A stretch of DNA of 64,000 bases from positions 150,607-214,606 of the forward strand of contig MU401456.1 in the NCBI GenBank assembly GCA_022579005.1, given 5' to 3'. A program made the position numbers and the translations under genes. Below are positions 21,606-34,514 of the stretch, piece by piece. The number at the start of each line of letters is the position of its first letter. Position 1 is the stretch's first letter. Under the pieces are notes generated by a model, which saw only the letters and a list, made by a program, of their open reading frames with translations, was not told the origin of the DNA and did not search any database. The stretch is from Poronia punctata (taxonomy: Eukaryota; Ascomycota; Sordariomycetes; Xylariales; Xylariaceae).

Positions 21606-23236
21606 TTACTGTTGGTCCTCGTAGCCTTGTGGCTTGTCGAGGTTGTTAATGTCGAAATACCTCGATGTGCCTGAAGTAGTTTACGCGTCAACACTGGCAA
21701 GACAAAAAGGGGGGGCTGAGAATTTGCTTACAGGAATATGCCTTCCAATCAAAGTTTTCCTTGGGGTTGCAATGGCAGCGAAGGTCAATCCGCGTCTGTT
21801 CACCCGTCGGACAGTGGGTGAATGGAACGTGGTAATAAGCAATGTCGTTGAAGAAATGAATTTCTTCTTTCTTCAATAGCAACCCTGCAGCAATCGAATG
21901 GACAGGTGCGTCACCCCATCGCTCATAGAAGAAGCCACCGTCTTGGTCCAAAGACTCGAAGAAATCAATGTAGGCCTTGGACCGTAACCACTCAAGATTG
22001 CCAACTTCGAAGTTGGACCACTAAGGCAATGTCAGTAAATATATAGATCGACGACAACGGACGAAGCTTACAAAGTGACACGTGTTGTAGGTATCACCAC
22101 CGTCGTCGCTGAGGAAGCCCATAGAGTTCCCCTCCGCAATGTGTTCAGGGTGGTTCTTAATATACTTTTTGACACTGTCCCAGAGTGTTGGGATCGTATC
22201 GACGTACTCGTACAGGCTTAGGACAAAGCTGTACTTCTTCTTGTGCTCGGCCATGTAGCGGAAGGGATCATAGTGGATATCGCAAAATAGCTCGATGCTC
22301 GGTTCCACACGCCAATACCATTCGTAGTTCATCATCAACTCCTGACGAAAGAAGAAGCCCGACTCAAATCGACACATATGACGGTAACTGACGGAGTCGC
22401 CGTAGATGATTTGGCGCTGCGCCATGTCCTCCCGGACCTTCTTGGCCTTGTCTTGGTCTATATGCTTGGGATAAGACCAGTGTTCGTAGGGGATTTCGCC
22501 GTAATGTGTCTTGCCGGAGACCAGAGAAGTGGTGACCTTCTTGAAAGTCTCATCGAATGGTTTATCGTTCAAGAAGACCCAGTCATAGTTGTACCGACGG
22601 TTGAACCGATCTTCAACCTGACGGATGGAGCGCGCAATCTCCCATACGTCGCTGTTCCGTGCGAGAGTAACAAATGTGGCGTTCATGCGAGGACCAGGTG
22701 CAGTTCCGAGCATATCATTCCAGCCATGGTCATTTGGGTTCAGAGACATGGCAGCCTCTCCGATATCCATCTGTTGCTTCGGGGTCCCAGGTGGCGGCCG
22801 AGTCGAGCCCTTCATCGAGTCTGATTCACTCTTTGTATTGTCGGTGCTGCTGCCGGGTACCGTCGAACCTTGTTTTCCTAAACCACCCAAGTCATTCTTC
22901 ACTTCCTCGGCGGGCGCTGGGCCGTCCCATTTGGTACCCGTGCCGGGTGATGAGGCCGACCCTTCGTTACCAACATTAGTATCCGGCTGAACCTTTTCTG
23001 GGGTGCCAATCGGAGACTGCGTCTTTCCGACGCGGAAAGAGTCGGCCGGGAGGCTATAGCCCTGGTTGTTGGAAATAAAATAAAGTACACCGAGAAACTA
23101 AGGAAGTGACGCAAGGTCAGTAAAATGGCCAGCCTTAATCCGCCGACCGGGGACCCGTAAAAATTTGGATAGTGGGAGGACTTACAAAGCCGGCGAAGAC
23201 AATGTATCTTACGATACGTGCGTTTCCGGCAGCCAT
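21606..23236 (-). CDS. GT15 alpha-1,2-mannosyltransferase (KRE2/MNT1/KTR family)
   Basis: 476-aa Golgi type II membrane protein that transfers mannose from GDP-mannose onto O- and N-linked glycans. Exons (minus): 23236-23186, 23097-22072, 22020-21732 and 21670-21606. Exon 1 and the start of exon 2 form the short cytosolic tail and signal anchor ([10 protein letters not shown] then FLGVLYFIS). A Ser/Thr/Gly/Pro-rich stem of about 130 residues follows, then the catalytic domain from about residue 150. Characteristic GT15 blocks are [69 protein letters not shown] and [16 protein letters not shown]. The Glu of the SNFE block is the probable catalytic residue by family analogy. Which KTR subgroup it belongs to is not resolved. 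Confidence 0.94.
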
Positions 23237-26200
23237 GGTCGGCGTTCGGTTTGTCGGAGGCAATGGGAAGTCGAAGAGGTGCTGGTGTAAGATGTGGGCA
23301 ATACGAATATTAGTTTGGTGGCAGAAGAACACCCGAGGAGGTCGTCTGTGCAACGACTCGCCGGGGTGACCTGTCGGAGTCACAAACTGAATCAAGGGAA
23401 GAAAGTCGCTTCCCAAGGTACAGGAAGGGGCGCTAATTGTCGGATAGTCCAAATTCTTGCGGGGCGACCGAAAGGTCAAAACCTATGCGAGTGCGGCACG
23501 ATAAAGACAAAGGGTGTCTCTTGTCAACCCTTTTCTCCCCGTGCATTAAGGTTTATAAGCCGTCGCGTCAGGGGGACGAGGCCACTGTGCCTTCTAGCGA
23601 CGGAAAAAAGTGAGCTGCGGACAGATAGGGAATAAAGCAAATAATTGGATTTCCGGTCTCAACGGATGTCTCGAAATGATGGCCAGAAGGGAGAGAGAGA
23701 GTCTACAAATTGCAGGATAGGGTATTTTAGAGATGGCGAGATCTCTTTCTAGCTGTCTGGGAGCGCCAGCATCGGAAAGAGGCCAACAGAACAAAAAGAC
23801 TGAGACTCTACTCGTAGTCTAAATGTACATACACCTCGTTGGCCGGAGCTTACGTCAACAGCACCTAACCTGATACGATCGATACTATACAGGCAGGGGA
23901 AAAGGCTGACACCTAAGGTTTAGATAGATGGGAGGCGAGAATAGGTGGAAATGAAGGTAGGTGAGTCGGTAGGATGGTTGAGGAGAATCGGGGCAACATG
24001 TACACGTTGGGTGCGACAGGGAAAAAGGTGGCAGTGAGGTACCATTCAATCAATTACCTAGCATCGGCACTGTCAATCATGCGCGCCGTCAGGATGCAGA
24101 ATGCATAGAAGGGCAGCAACCAGACTCCGTCATAGGCTTGAGTGGGTGGTAGGTAGGTACTTCCCAGCCCCAGGGCACGTAGCTGTCTAAAGTTGCTGTG
24201 TTGCTGAGAAGTTGCTGTACTACGTGCAAGCCTGCATTAAAATGAAATGTATGTAGGGTACGGTAAAGTAGTACATACCCAGTCGTTTCTTATTATTACA
24301 GGAGTGCTTGGCCTCCCTGCTTCCTTCCCTCTCCCACCTCTTGTCATTTTCCTATTTTCTAGTCTACGAGTACAGTTCCCAATGCTATCTCGAAATATGA
24401 GAGAAACAAGCAAGAGTGTGAACAAAACGTTATGAGCTGCGGTACATCCCTGTACTCGTACAAGCTAATTAATTACCAGTTTCTGCTCTCTGTAACGGCG
24501 AACGCCGACTAATTTAGTATAGGTACTCGTATCTTATATAGCGTGCTTATCACCGTTGTCAGGGCTCGCTCGCCCTTGTTTGCTCCACCCTTGGCAGGTG
24601 ACTCCATTTTGGGTACACGTACGTGTGGAAGGAGAGATATGATGTATGATCTAATAACTACGAGTATGGTTTTATCTACGTACGTGTACATGTATATGTA
24701 CATACAAGTACTCTCACATAGATCAAGTGTGTCGTTACCTTCAGGTATCTTCTCATACGCACGTAACGTACAAATTGATAGTGCCTCGACAGCGGGCGGC
24801 CGTTGCAAGTCTAAGGTATCCTAATTATAAACTTTGCTCTGCAAAGCTTTAGATCTTTCGGCAGGCTGCCCGGACGGCTTGTAGACTGGGGTTTTGCGGC
24901 CCCCCGCCCTTGCATTAGTGTAGTCTTGCACGCCTTTTATCCATACTCACATTCAGGACGCTACGAGTATGAAGATTTGAAGGGTGGATGAGATCACGCA
25001 AAGTCGCGATAGGGGGCGTTTGAAGCTTTACTCGAATGTTTGGATGTCGAAAGGGCGAAAGTTGAAGGAACAAGCTAATCTAGCCCAAACCCAGCAAGGA
25101 CCCTTGTAAGCCTACCTAGTATCTTACCCCTATTTAATAAGTGCCGGTTGGGTTGTGATCCTTCCAGAGAGGATGGGCCAGATTCGGGGCAGAAGACGCG
25201 ACTCACCACTCAGGCCGCCGCGACTAACGGATCCTACACGCAAATATTTATTGATTGATAAAACCGTTCTCGCAAACAGCTGGGTTGTCTCTGGTTCGTA
25301 CTTTGGGGGTTAGCTAGGAGCTTTGTACCAGAAGATGCCAATAGATATTTTGATTGGGCAACCCTAAATGCAAGACATACGTTGCCAATTGCCAATGGTC
25401 TTATTAATATCTTGGAACTTACGTCCCGCTCGCGCAGGTATTATGTTATGCACATTTGCACCACATGGGGGAGCTTCCCCGTCCCAAGGTAGGACAGCTC
25501 CAAATCGTTCCAAGACACGGCAAGAATTCTGGGCAGACAGCTACGAGTAGACAATACTTGGTAGCGACCGGACTTTGTTTGGAATCTTAGCCCGCTATTG
25601 CTCATGAAACGCGACATACACGTACGTGATTGCCAACGATATCCAAGTCGAGATATTATCATGTCAAGAAAAAGTCGTTGAGCATGTTGCCATACTCAAG
25701 ATACGTATACAGGCAATTCATTTCCATACTCTCGCGAGGAAACCATATTCTCGCGGGGTTACCCGAGTAGTCATACGCATTTTTGATAGTGAAACTGTAT
25801 ATTCTGTCTGGTTTTAGGCGACGAAGGAGCAAACGATCAACCCCAATACTCTTACCCCGACCCCTTATTAGGTGCCCCCATACACGGTCTTGACCTGGGC
25901 GACCCCAGGTCCTCAGGCTCCATGCAAGCATGTGTATATGTGGATTAGATACGACGCAAATGAATCGGATATGTATCCCAAGGTTGGACTTCGGTCCGTA
26001 CAATAATACGGCGACAACGTTTGGAGTAGGAATTGCCTACCATGTATGAGTAGGGGCTGATAAGTAACACTGCGCCTTGAGCTGCAGATGCACGTTGATA
26101 TTCCGCATGGTTCGCTTGTCTATAAGGTCTATTATAAATATATCTCCTTGTTCTTTACACAATACCACTGTCCTCAATGTTCCTTGACGTCCGTTTTAGC

Positions 26201-28525
26201 CATCTATAGTTGCATTTCGACCCGTACAAGAACGTGAGATATCTCAGTAGGCAACCGGATAGAGTATAATGGATAGCGCGGAAGATACTTGTTGCCAAAA
26301 CCAATAATGCCTATACCACGGCCATATCTTACACAATTTGTCCGTATATATTGTGGAAAAAGTAAAGGCAATAGGCGCTTCTACATGGTTAAATACGTAC
26401 ACGTAGATCCAACATGGTTAAGACGGCCCCTTCTGTATACACGAGGCTGGCCAACTTTCTGGCAAGTAATCTTCACATAGTTAGTAAGAAGAGTGGCGGT
26501 TTCTTTTTCTCAGTCCTGTCTAAACAGGGCGAGTAAGTGTCATGGAGTGAAACCGGGAAACATGACCTTACTCGCCGCTTTATTATGCTGTGTTCTTCCA
26601 TCTCGCTACTGTCAAAAATCTTGCTGTCTATGATAGGTATAATAGGACGGCAACGGGCCCGCCTAGTCGATATTTTGTGTTTTTGCCTCGACAAATCAAA
26701 GAGTAAACTACCAATATATCTCTACGGCCGCTCATTAGCAACCTCTTCCTGCTCTTGATAAGCTGCAGGATCAAGCATATGATAAAAGTGTATTGCTCCC
26801 CGTTGGTGTCAGACTGGTTCAAAGTGACCATTCGTGAAGATATTCGTGGACATTTCAAACAAATACTACCTTCTCTTCGCCATTTCCTATTTCTGCATCT
26901 GGGGCCTGGAATTCCCCAAAGGCTTCGCGAACATTTGAAACAAATATATCTGCCATTTCGCCATCCGCCACTTGTGCCTCCACTCCCGATTCTCCTGCTT
27001 TGCTGCCCCGCCCTCCGCCTAGTCCCCATGGTAACGGATCTTCTATCCCGATCGCCTTGGGAATCACCGCGAACTTGCGAGGGTAGGTGTCCTACCGAAA
27101 GTGTCCGTAGCGTTGTCTCGTGAGCCCATTGGCCCGGAGTAGCCAACTTGATATCCGTATACGTGATGCGATCTTTTCACCACCCCTTGTACCTTAGATC
27201 TTTCTCTCCGCGAAGGTTTGTCGCGAAATAGGCAGCATACTATAAGTAGGGCGTTTAAAGGTTTCCCTTCCCCGAACTCATGTTCGAACAAGTTACTCGT
27301 AGGTTAAAAGCGTACATAAGTAGGGGAGCTAATCACGGCGGTACGGCTTTTAAGAGTACATAGGTACCGCCACCAGGGCAGGCCATATGCTTTTCCTACC
27401 AGTGGAACCCCAGTTGCGTATTAACGGCTCCCAGCTGCCAAAAGGTGTCTGCCAGTTCTTCCCGTTTCACAATGTAGCAGGAGGTACCTAGGTACCTACA
27501 CGTACCTAGCGGTAGGTACGAGTACAGCTAGCTACATGTAACTACATGTTTCCTTTACCCTTAGGTAATATGCATCGTTCTATGTTCAACAATGTACTGA
27601 GTATCTTACCTACTCCCTGCTAGGGTAAATCCCACATATTTGCAAGCGACATTGGTACCTACCAGCCTACTACCTCCTCTTGTGAATTGAATACATCAAC
27701 CCCAACACCAAAAGCCTCCAACCCAACTTTGTTGGTAACTCTCTTTGCAATAGCCCGTACGTATTGCAAGCAATAAACCCTTTGCACCACTTTCCGGTGC
27801 GGATAGCGGGTTGGAACGCCTTTTGTATTCTATTTTGCACTCTGCAGCTGTCTGCCTGCTACGCGTGTTTCCACATGCGCTCAAGCTATTGGCAGCTCTG
27901 CGCATATTCATTTTGACCAATCTCAACGGTGTTTGGATCCGAACACCTACCAACCTTGCGCAACAACACCTAATAATCCTGTATCTTTCGCATTCTACCT
28001 CGTCGCCGATCTTTTATTTCTCCTAGCTGTAAGATCACTCCACCCTTTTCGGGATCTATTTAGTCCAGCGCCTCTAGGGGCCATTCGCGGTATGTACTGG
28101 CTTCGCGCTTGTGGCTTCAATCAACCCACAACCCTACCTACCCCTCCATCTATCGACCCATGAACGACCACCTGAGCCCAATATCCCTCTGCCCTCTTCA
28201 TATCATTTGAAGTTGCACATTTGCCCTATCAACCTTCCGACCTTTGAATGGAGCGCGAGCCCATTCGAGCGGAATGCAGTACGGAAGTATCCATCTTGGG
28301 CATAGACAAAGTCGTACAACAGTGGGGTTTTGGTCTCGGTATTGGTTACTTCGAGTCGCCATCCCCGCCTACTGTGTCTAGCTTCCCAACGCTGGATATA
28401 ATTTGTTCGTACTTGCACAATCCAAGACCTCACGCTAATTGCGTCGCATAAACAGCGCCTCTTGTCAGACATCGCCTGCTTATCGTTTTCCCCCTCGATT
28501 TCGGCTTTGAGGATTGCCGTCCATC
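23237..28525. other. 5.3 kb gene-poor region
   Basis: Long stretch between the divergent mannosyltransferase and Pat1 genes. Short ORFs on both strands lack recognisable domains or consistent splicing. It contains GTAC-rich motif clusters (about 24660-24710 and 27481-27550) and an imperfect direct repeat at 26843/26924. Part upstream of 28526 is presumably the Pat1 promoter and leader, and part downstream of 23237 the mannosyltransferase promoter. Confidence 0.55.
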
Positions 28526-31075
28526 ATGGCCTTCAACACTGGCCCGGCTGGGCATAACAAGTCAGCGCCTGGCTTTAGCCAAGCATATGACGCTTTTGCA
28601 GACTTCCGAGGCGATTACGATGATATTGACGAGGCTCTCGATTTTGAAGAAACATATGATGGCTTGGGCGATCAGCTTGACGAGACCGACGATGCTCTCA
28701 ACGACGACACGTTCGGCGAGTCTGCTACGGGTGCCGGCGGTAAAGTCGGGAAGGATTACGACTTTTACGGCTCTACGGCTCAAGTTACCAATGCAATAGA
28801 AGAGGAACACCAGCGCTTCCAGTTACAACACCATGCCCCGAGAGCCGTTCATACTGCTGCCCAACACAACCTCAATACCTACAACACCGGCTACGCTTAC
28901 CAACCAACCCCGCCACCCGCTCCCAAACCTGCCCGCACTGGATATGAGAAGTACAAGGAGGAGCCCACCGAGTTGCAGATAGATGCTTCGATATGGGGTG
29001 TTGCTCCCAAAAAGACAGGCACTCCGGCCGCCGCCTCCTATACTCCATCGGCTGGGCGAAAGGTAATGAGCTTGGAAGAGGTTGAGGCAGCGATGCGGGC
29101 GGGACCGAAGCAGGCCTCTGCTCCATCTGTTCCCCAGGAGCAACCGGAGCAGCACCATCAGGTGCTGGAGGCTCCGGTGGTTGCAGAGCACGTCCCATAT
29201 CGCCAGCAGAAAATCCCGCCCGTTCGTCAGCCAGTTGATGGACGTCACCAGCGGGGATTTCACTCGGCCGAACATCCGCATCCTGGAGCTGGAGCTCAGG
29301 GGTTGGCTCATGCTCATCCCGTCACGATCTTGCAGCGGCCAGCCAAGCATACCCCGTCGGTTCCAGACCCTGTTCTCCCAAGCTCACTACCCCAGCACCA
29401 CCAGTCTCCTGTAATTGCACCGACTCAAATATTGCAAAATCCGAATCGCCCATCTGGTGACAGTGGCCGGATGGGAATGCCTGTGCTGCCGATGCATAAG
29501 TCGCAGAACTCGATTACGCGGGGTCTTCCGCCGCAGCATCCCCTTCCTGAAATGTCCGAACAGCAAAAGGCCGAGTACATAAAGGCCGAAGCGAAACGCG
29601 CGAAGCGCAATCATAAGATCCACGCCATGTCTGGTGACAACGGACTGATGACACCCCAGGACAAGAGCTTCATTACCAGGATCCAGTTGCAACAGTTAGT
29701 GTCAACAACGGGGGATCCTAGTGAACTAGGGAACGAGGCCGCACTCAATGAAGACTTCTATTACCAAGTGCTCAGCTCACTCAGAGCTGGGCAACGTCCT
29801 AACCCAAATCAGCCTTTGAACAACTTTGCCCAGACATACTTGATCCAGACGGCCACCCGCCGTGGCGGCTCCAGACACCACGGCCCCCAGAACCATGTAC
29901 AACGTATGGAGCAGCAGGTACAGCGCGCTGTGGAAGCCGCTAAAAACAAGCCAAAGAACAAGCAGCTGGTTATTGAGGGCAGTTTGGGAAAGATCTCGTT
30001 CAGCAATGCTAAGACTCCGAAGCCGCTGTTGAACATTAAGCGGACGGAGAGTGGAACGGATGCAAACCGACCAGCCAGCAGTCAGCGGGTGCAACCTGCT
30101 GGTAAAGGCGACGATAAAAAAGACACGCTCCGCGATATTGAAAACGTCTACCTTACTCTCATGAAGATGGAGGACCTTACTCGTAATATGCCACCTCCGG
30201 ACGGGCCAGCCGATGAACGCGTTGTTGAGAAGCAGGACGAGTTCAACAGACTCAACGACCAGCTATGGAACCATCTCCGAGTGCATGAGCCTATTAGCAA
30301 TACGGCCGTGCATCCGTTCATCAGCTTCATTTCTTATCCCAAGGGCAAGCGAGCCGTCCCCCGCGTTTTCCGATACCTCTCGCAAACACAACGGACCACC
30401 ATCCTCACCATGATCGTTATTCACCTCGATCAGCTGGATGTGGTTAGAGGTGCGCAAGTGCAGACTGGGGAACCCATCTCGCTCGACGCTGCAACGCGAG
30501 AGCGGATTGAACTGTTCTCTATGGCAGTCATGCCGAGCTTGTTCCAGCTCTTGAACGAATCGGAGCTTGATATCGTCACTGGCGTGCTTGGTCTCATCAC
30601 GCAAAACCTGAATGTCGACCACGTAGCCCGGAGTCGCATCGGTGTCTCGATGTTGACCATGATTCTGAGTCGCGCAGAACTGATCAAGCAAGCTGGCCAG
30701 GCTAGCGAGCAGAACTGGCAGCAATGGTAAGAGCGCTGCTTTACAATAGCCTACGATCGCTGTGGATTGCTAACCTTGAATCATAGGGTCGCTACGTTCA
30801 ACCTGTTCTTCAACACACTCGAGCCCACCCTTCATAATATCTTTCCCGGCACGGTGTCCTCGGGAGAGGATATCTACGTCTGGCAGTTTCTGGCCGCTAT
30901 TGGTATAGGTGCCAGCCCCGACGAGCAACAGAGACTCGTATTCGCGGTGAAAGATCGCGTCATGGGCACCGTTAGTTTGGCCAAGACTCTCCCGCCCGAC
31001 ATGGCCAAGGAGCGTCTCGACAATGTCAACCTCTTTATGCGCTCCATCGGTCTTGATGTCGAGCTGTTGAATTGA
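28526..31075 (+). CDS. PAT1: Pat1: mRNA decapping activator / P-body scaffold
   Basis: 829-aa homologue of the Pat1 deadenylation-dependent decapping factor, which bridges the Lsm1-7 ring, Dhh1 and the decapping enzyme in cytoplasmic P bodies. Exons are 28526-30726 and 30787-31075 (GTAAGA donor at 30727, phase 2). An acidic N-terminal block (DFEETYDGLGDQLDETDDAL) is followed by a long Pro/Gln/His-rich disordered region. The conserved core starts near residue 375 with MTPQDKSFITRIQLQQLVS, then QPLNNFAQTYL and MEQQVQRAVEAA, and the very conserved KNKQLVIEGSLGKISFSNAK. The C-terminal third is an all-helical Pat-C-like domain. The start at 28526 is the first ATG; the frame continues upstream to a TTG at 28514. 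Confidence 0.93.
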
Positions 31076-32075
31076 GGAACAGAAACAGCAGAATCACAAG
31101 AATATCAGTCGTTTTTTGCTGCTTGGGCTAAACGATCTACTCTAATTAGTAGGGAGACTGATATCGGGATTTACTCTATGCCGGCTTTAGTAGCGTGGTC
31201 TTGGAAGAGACTTGCCTCTATTGCGCATTTTGTCTTGAGCTATCCTATGACTGAAGGGAGATTTGGGTGGCGGGATCTATGAGGACTCAGATGAGTTCCT
31301 TTGATAGCCTGGTATTATGTGGAACCAGGGAAAGAAGTGTACCCATGTACCCATGTGTTTGTCTTAATAGTTTAGGGGGTCCATGAGATAGCGTGTCAAA
31401 ATAGGAGCGAAAAGGAAAAAGCGGTGGCGAGGAAGCTTTTATATAGCCGGGCCGCACCTCGTGACTCTCCTTATCAGGCGATACCAATAGCAGGTTCTTG
31501 TACTATGTATATCATGAGACCTGGTTTATATCAACGTTGAGTCCAAGAGGTTGAAATCCTTGAACAGGGTCCAATCCTCCTCTGCCTGTACATTATGACA
31601 AGTTTAAGTTGATGACCACATGGGGTGACACCAAGTTAAGGGCGACCAGGCAGAGTCCAGACACTACCTTGTGCCGTTCTCCACAATGCACATATGCCAA
31701 AGTAGAAAATACGATAAAAGAAAATGAAACAATCCGCTTCTATTTAAATGTAAACTTCTCCCCAAGCGGGAAGACAAAACCAAGGTACAGCCGAATACGC
31801 GGACAGTGGGAATGCGACGATAACAATACACATATCGCAACACAAGCTGCATAAGGCGTCGCTTATCCTTGCTTCTCTTCCCTCTCGTTTCTATAGATAA
31901 TATCACAGCCGAATAGACAGAAGCATAGCAAAGCATAGCCGTCCATGCCTTTTTAGTACCCCTCCCCAAAAACGCCACAGGCAGTATTCATGCCTCCCCA
32001 AGAAACCTGACGCCGCCCAACGCAAACATAATAAAGTCAAGTTTTTTCTTCTTCGTCAGATCGCACCTGGGTTGT
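31076..32075. other. Convergent intergenic region
   Basis: About 1 kb between the stop codons of Pat1 (plus) and Rpc37 (minus). No supported gene; presumably 3' UTRs. Confidence 0.6.
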
Positions 32076-33365
32076 TTACTTGAAGGAGACTGACTTTCCA
32101 TTAGAAGACGGCGTCCTCCTAACAGTAGCCGACGTCTTACCGGAGCCATCTTCGGTCTTGACTTCAACGGAACCACCTTGAGACCGCTGCTCCTGGCTAC
32201 CCTCCGGCCCGTCCTTCATGGCGCTGATGGATTTCAAAAAGTCGAGCCCATCGCCCTCGGCCTCGAGCTGCTCGGAATCGCTGCTGCTGCTGCTGCTGCT
32301 ACTACTATCGATCTGGATGGCGCCGCCCGTAGTAGTATTCTCCTCCTCCTTACCCTTGCCCTTGTCCTTGCCTTTCTCTTCTTTGGTGCTGCGGTAGACG
32401 AGGTTGTTGCTGAACACGGTCCAGGTCCTCGCGCTGTCCTCGTCCTCGTACTTCAACTTGCCCCAGGCCTCGGTCTGCACTGTGCGCAGACGGTCTACCA
32501 TGGTCTCCGTCGTCAGCTCGCCCCCGCCCGAATCGGCGCTCTTGATCGACATGTGGATCGCCCGGGCGCCGGCGCTCGAGGCCGTGGCGGCCGCGGCGTC
32601 TTTCCCTGCGGCACCGGCGCCCTCGCGGCGGCTTGCTCGCTCTTGCTCGGTCACGGCGTCGATGTGGTGGAGTTGTGTTCGTAGTTGTATTAGGGCGGAA
32701 GCCGGTGTCAGGTGGAGTTTGTCTGTTTTGTTTTTTTTTTTTTTTTTTTTTTTAGCTACTGGATATAATAGGGAAAAGAGGGGGGAAAAAAAAACACGGC
32801 AAAAAGGGGGCGGCGCGGCGGGCATCGATAGTTTTTTTTCATTTCACTTACCCCCTTTGAACACGCCCACCATCCACTGACACTCCGTGTCTGGTTCGGG
32901 AGGGATCTGGCCGCCGAGCGTCTGGGTACGGAGGACCTTGTCCTGGCGCACGGCCTCGGTCCAGTCCAACATGTCGATGTCGCGCTCGAACTCGTCCCGA
33001 CGCTTGCTGGGCCGCAGCGTGGACACGCCGATGCCGAAGCCGCCGGCCAGGCCCTGGGTGCCGCCGTTCTTGGCCGCGGTGCTCTTGGCGAGCGCCCCTC
33101 CCCATCGCTGCCCCTTGTCCCGGTCGTAGTCGGCGTGCGCGTGGCTGATGGGCACGTCGACCTCGAACATGCCCGACCTGTTCTTCACCCGCACCTCGCT
33201 GACCTGCGGGTACGGGTAGTTGATCGGTCCTTGCTTGTTGGGATGTTGGAGGATGAGGAGCTTGCGGTTGCTGGCCAGGGCCGGGTTCGCGTACACTTTG
33301 TAGCTGGCGATGATCGGGTCGGGATCTCCAGATGAGGAGGGGTCTGCTTTGTTTTCTCCTTCCAT
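32076..33365 (-). CDS. RPC37: RNA polymerase III subunit Rpc37/RPC5 (Sin-like domain)
   Basis: 386-aa homologue of RPC5/Rpc37, a TFIIF-like Pol III subunit involved in termination and reinitiation with Rpc53. Exons (minus): 33365-32852 and 32722-32076, phase 1. The N-terminal block DPIIASYKVYANPALASNRKLLILQHP and the later EVDVPISHAHADYDRDKGQRWG plus GGTQGLAGGFGIG are the conserved Sin_N/RPC5 signatures. Exon 2 resumes with KLHLTPASALIQLRTQLHHID. The C-terminal 120 residues are low complexity: a KGKDKGKGKEEE run, nine consecutive Ser, and an acidic tail. The 129-nt intron contains a run of over 20 T on the plus strand (A on the coding strand), placing an A-run beside the acceptor. It is convergent with Pat1. 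Confidence 0.92.
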
Positions 33366-34514
33366 GGTTTGTGCGGTGTATCTATTATTATTATTATTAT
33401 TTTTCTTCTTCTTTCTATTCGTACTTGGTATTCTTGTTTCTCTTCAGTATCGGGATGATTAGCTCTATCGTTAAATACGAGGTGAATTGAGTTGATTGTC
33501 GACCCGGTCAAGATGCAACCTTTCGACATGGCAATGTTTATCAGGTAATTTTTAGCGGGGTCAAACCTTATCGTTTTACACAAGAGCGACACTCCGCGGG
33601 CAGTGTGGGGACTTTTTACTGCGAGTATCCGTCTCCAGACTCCACCTTCCCGCACTTAATGAACGCCGCTCGGGTCATCATTACCTACCCGCCGCCGTTG
33701 ACAATTATTTCAAATTACGCCGGGCAATCCTATGTTTTCTGTTCTTGTTCCGCTCTGCACCTCGGCCGGGGCAAGAAGTTCCATTATTTCACATAAAGCT
33801 TGCTCCGAACCTTTTTTGAAAACTTCGTGAATAGACTTTGTAGGAAGTCAATATGATAAGAGAAATGTACAGTCTGTCTACTTTAGAATACTCTACCAGA
33901 CAACCACCGATCCCGACATGTATTTAGATAGAGCACAGGGCTTCTTTTTTCCATCATGTACATACATCATGCGATTAATGATAGAAATCGGCTTGTATAT
34001 TTAGGGCCAATAAGAAGACCACACGATGCGGATCAGAAACAGAATTAGAATTAGAAATCAGACGAATTCGTTTCTGAGACACATGACCGAGATCCAGCAT
34101 GTATGTCTTGTGGCTGCATACCGGCGTCGATGGAAGAGAAAACCTACTGCGCCACTAACTTGAATGTTGCTCTAGTGTCAAGTCACAAGTTACGCTCGGA
34201 TGATCAACGCCTTTCCTTCTACGGACCATGAAATTAAGGAGATTAATCAGTCCAAGTAAGAACCTTTCGCAGAGTTTCAATCGTTCATTCATACGAGTAA
34301 AGCCGAAACTACCTAGGGGGGAAATAAGGACGAAAGCCACCATCTAGAAGTTCGTATAGACCGGAAATCAAGTGCAATCCTCCTGAAATACGGATCAGGG
34401 ATAGGGACATGTCCTAGAACAATACCATGGACCTCAGACGTAGTCCACCCCTTTAAAGTTCCAGGCGTCAAATAGATTTGGTTGAACCACCTATATGAGA
34501 TAGTGAGGCCCCTT
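33366..34514. other. Intergenic region, no gene seen
   Basis: 1.15 kb between the Rpc37 start and the chitinase 3' end. Contains an (ATT)n run at about 33384-33402 near the Rpc37 start. No coding evidence. Confidence 0.6.

Noticed and set aside
26628..27146. 172-codon minus-strand ORF
   Set aside because: Arg/Gly-rich out-of-context peptide overlapping an equally long plus-strand ORF; no domain and no homologue recognised.
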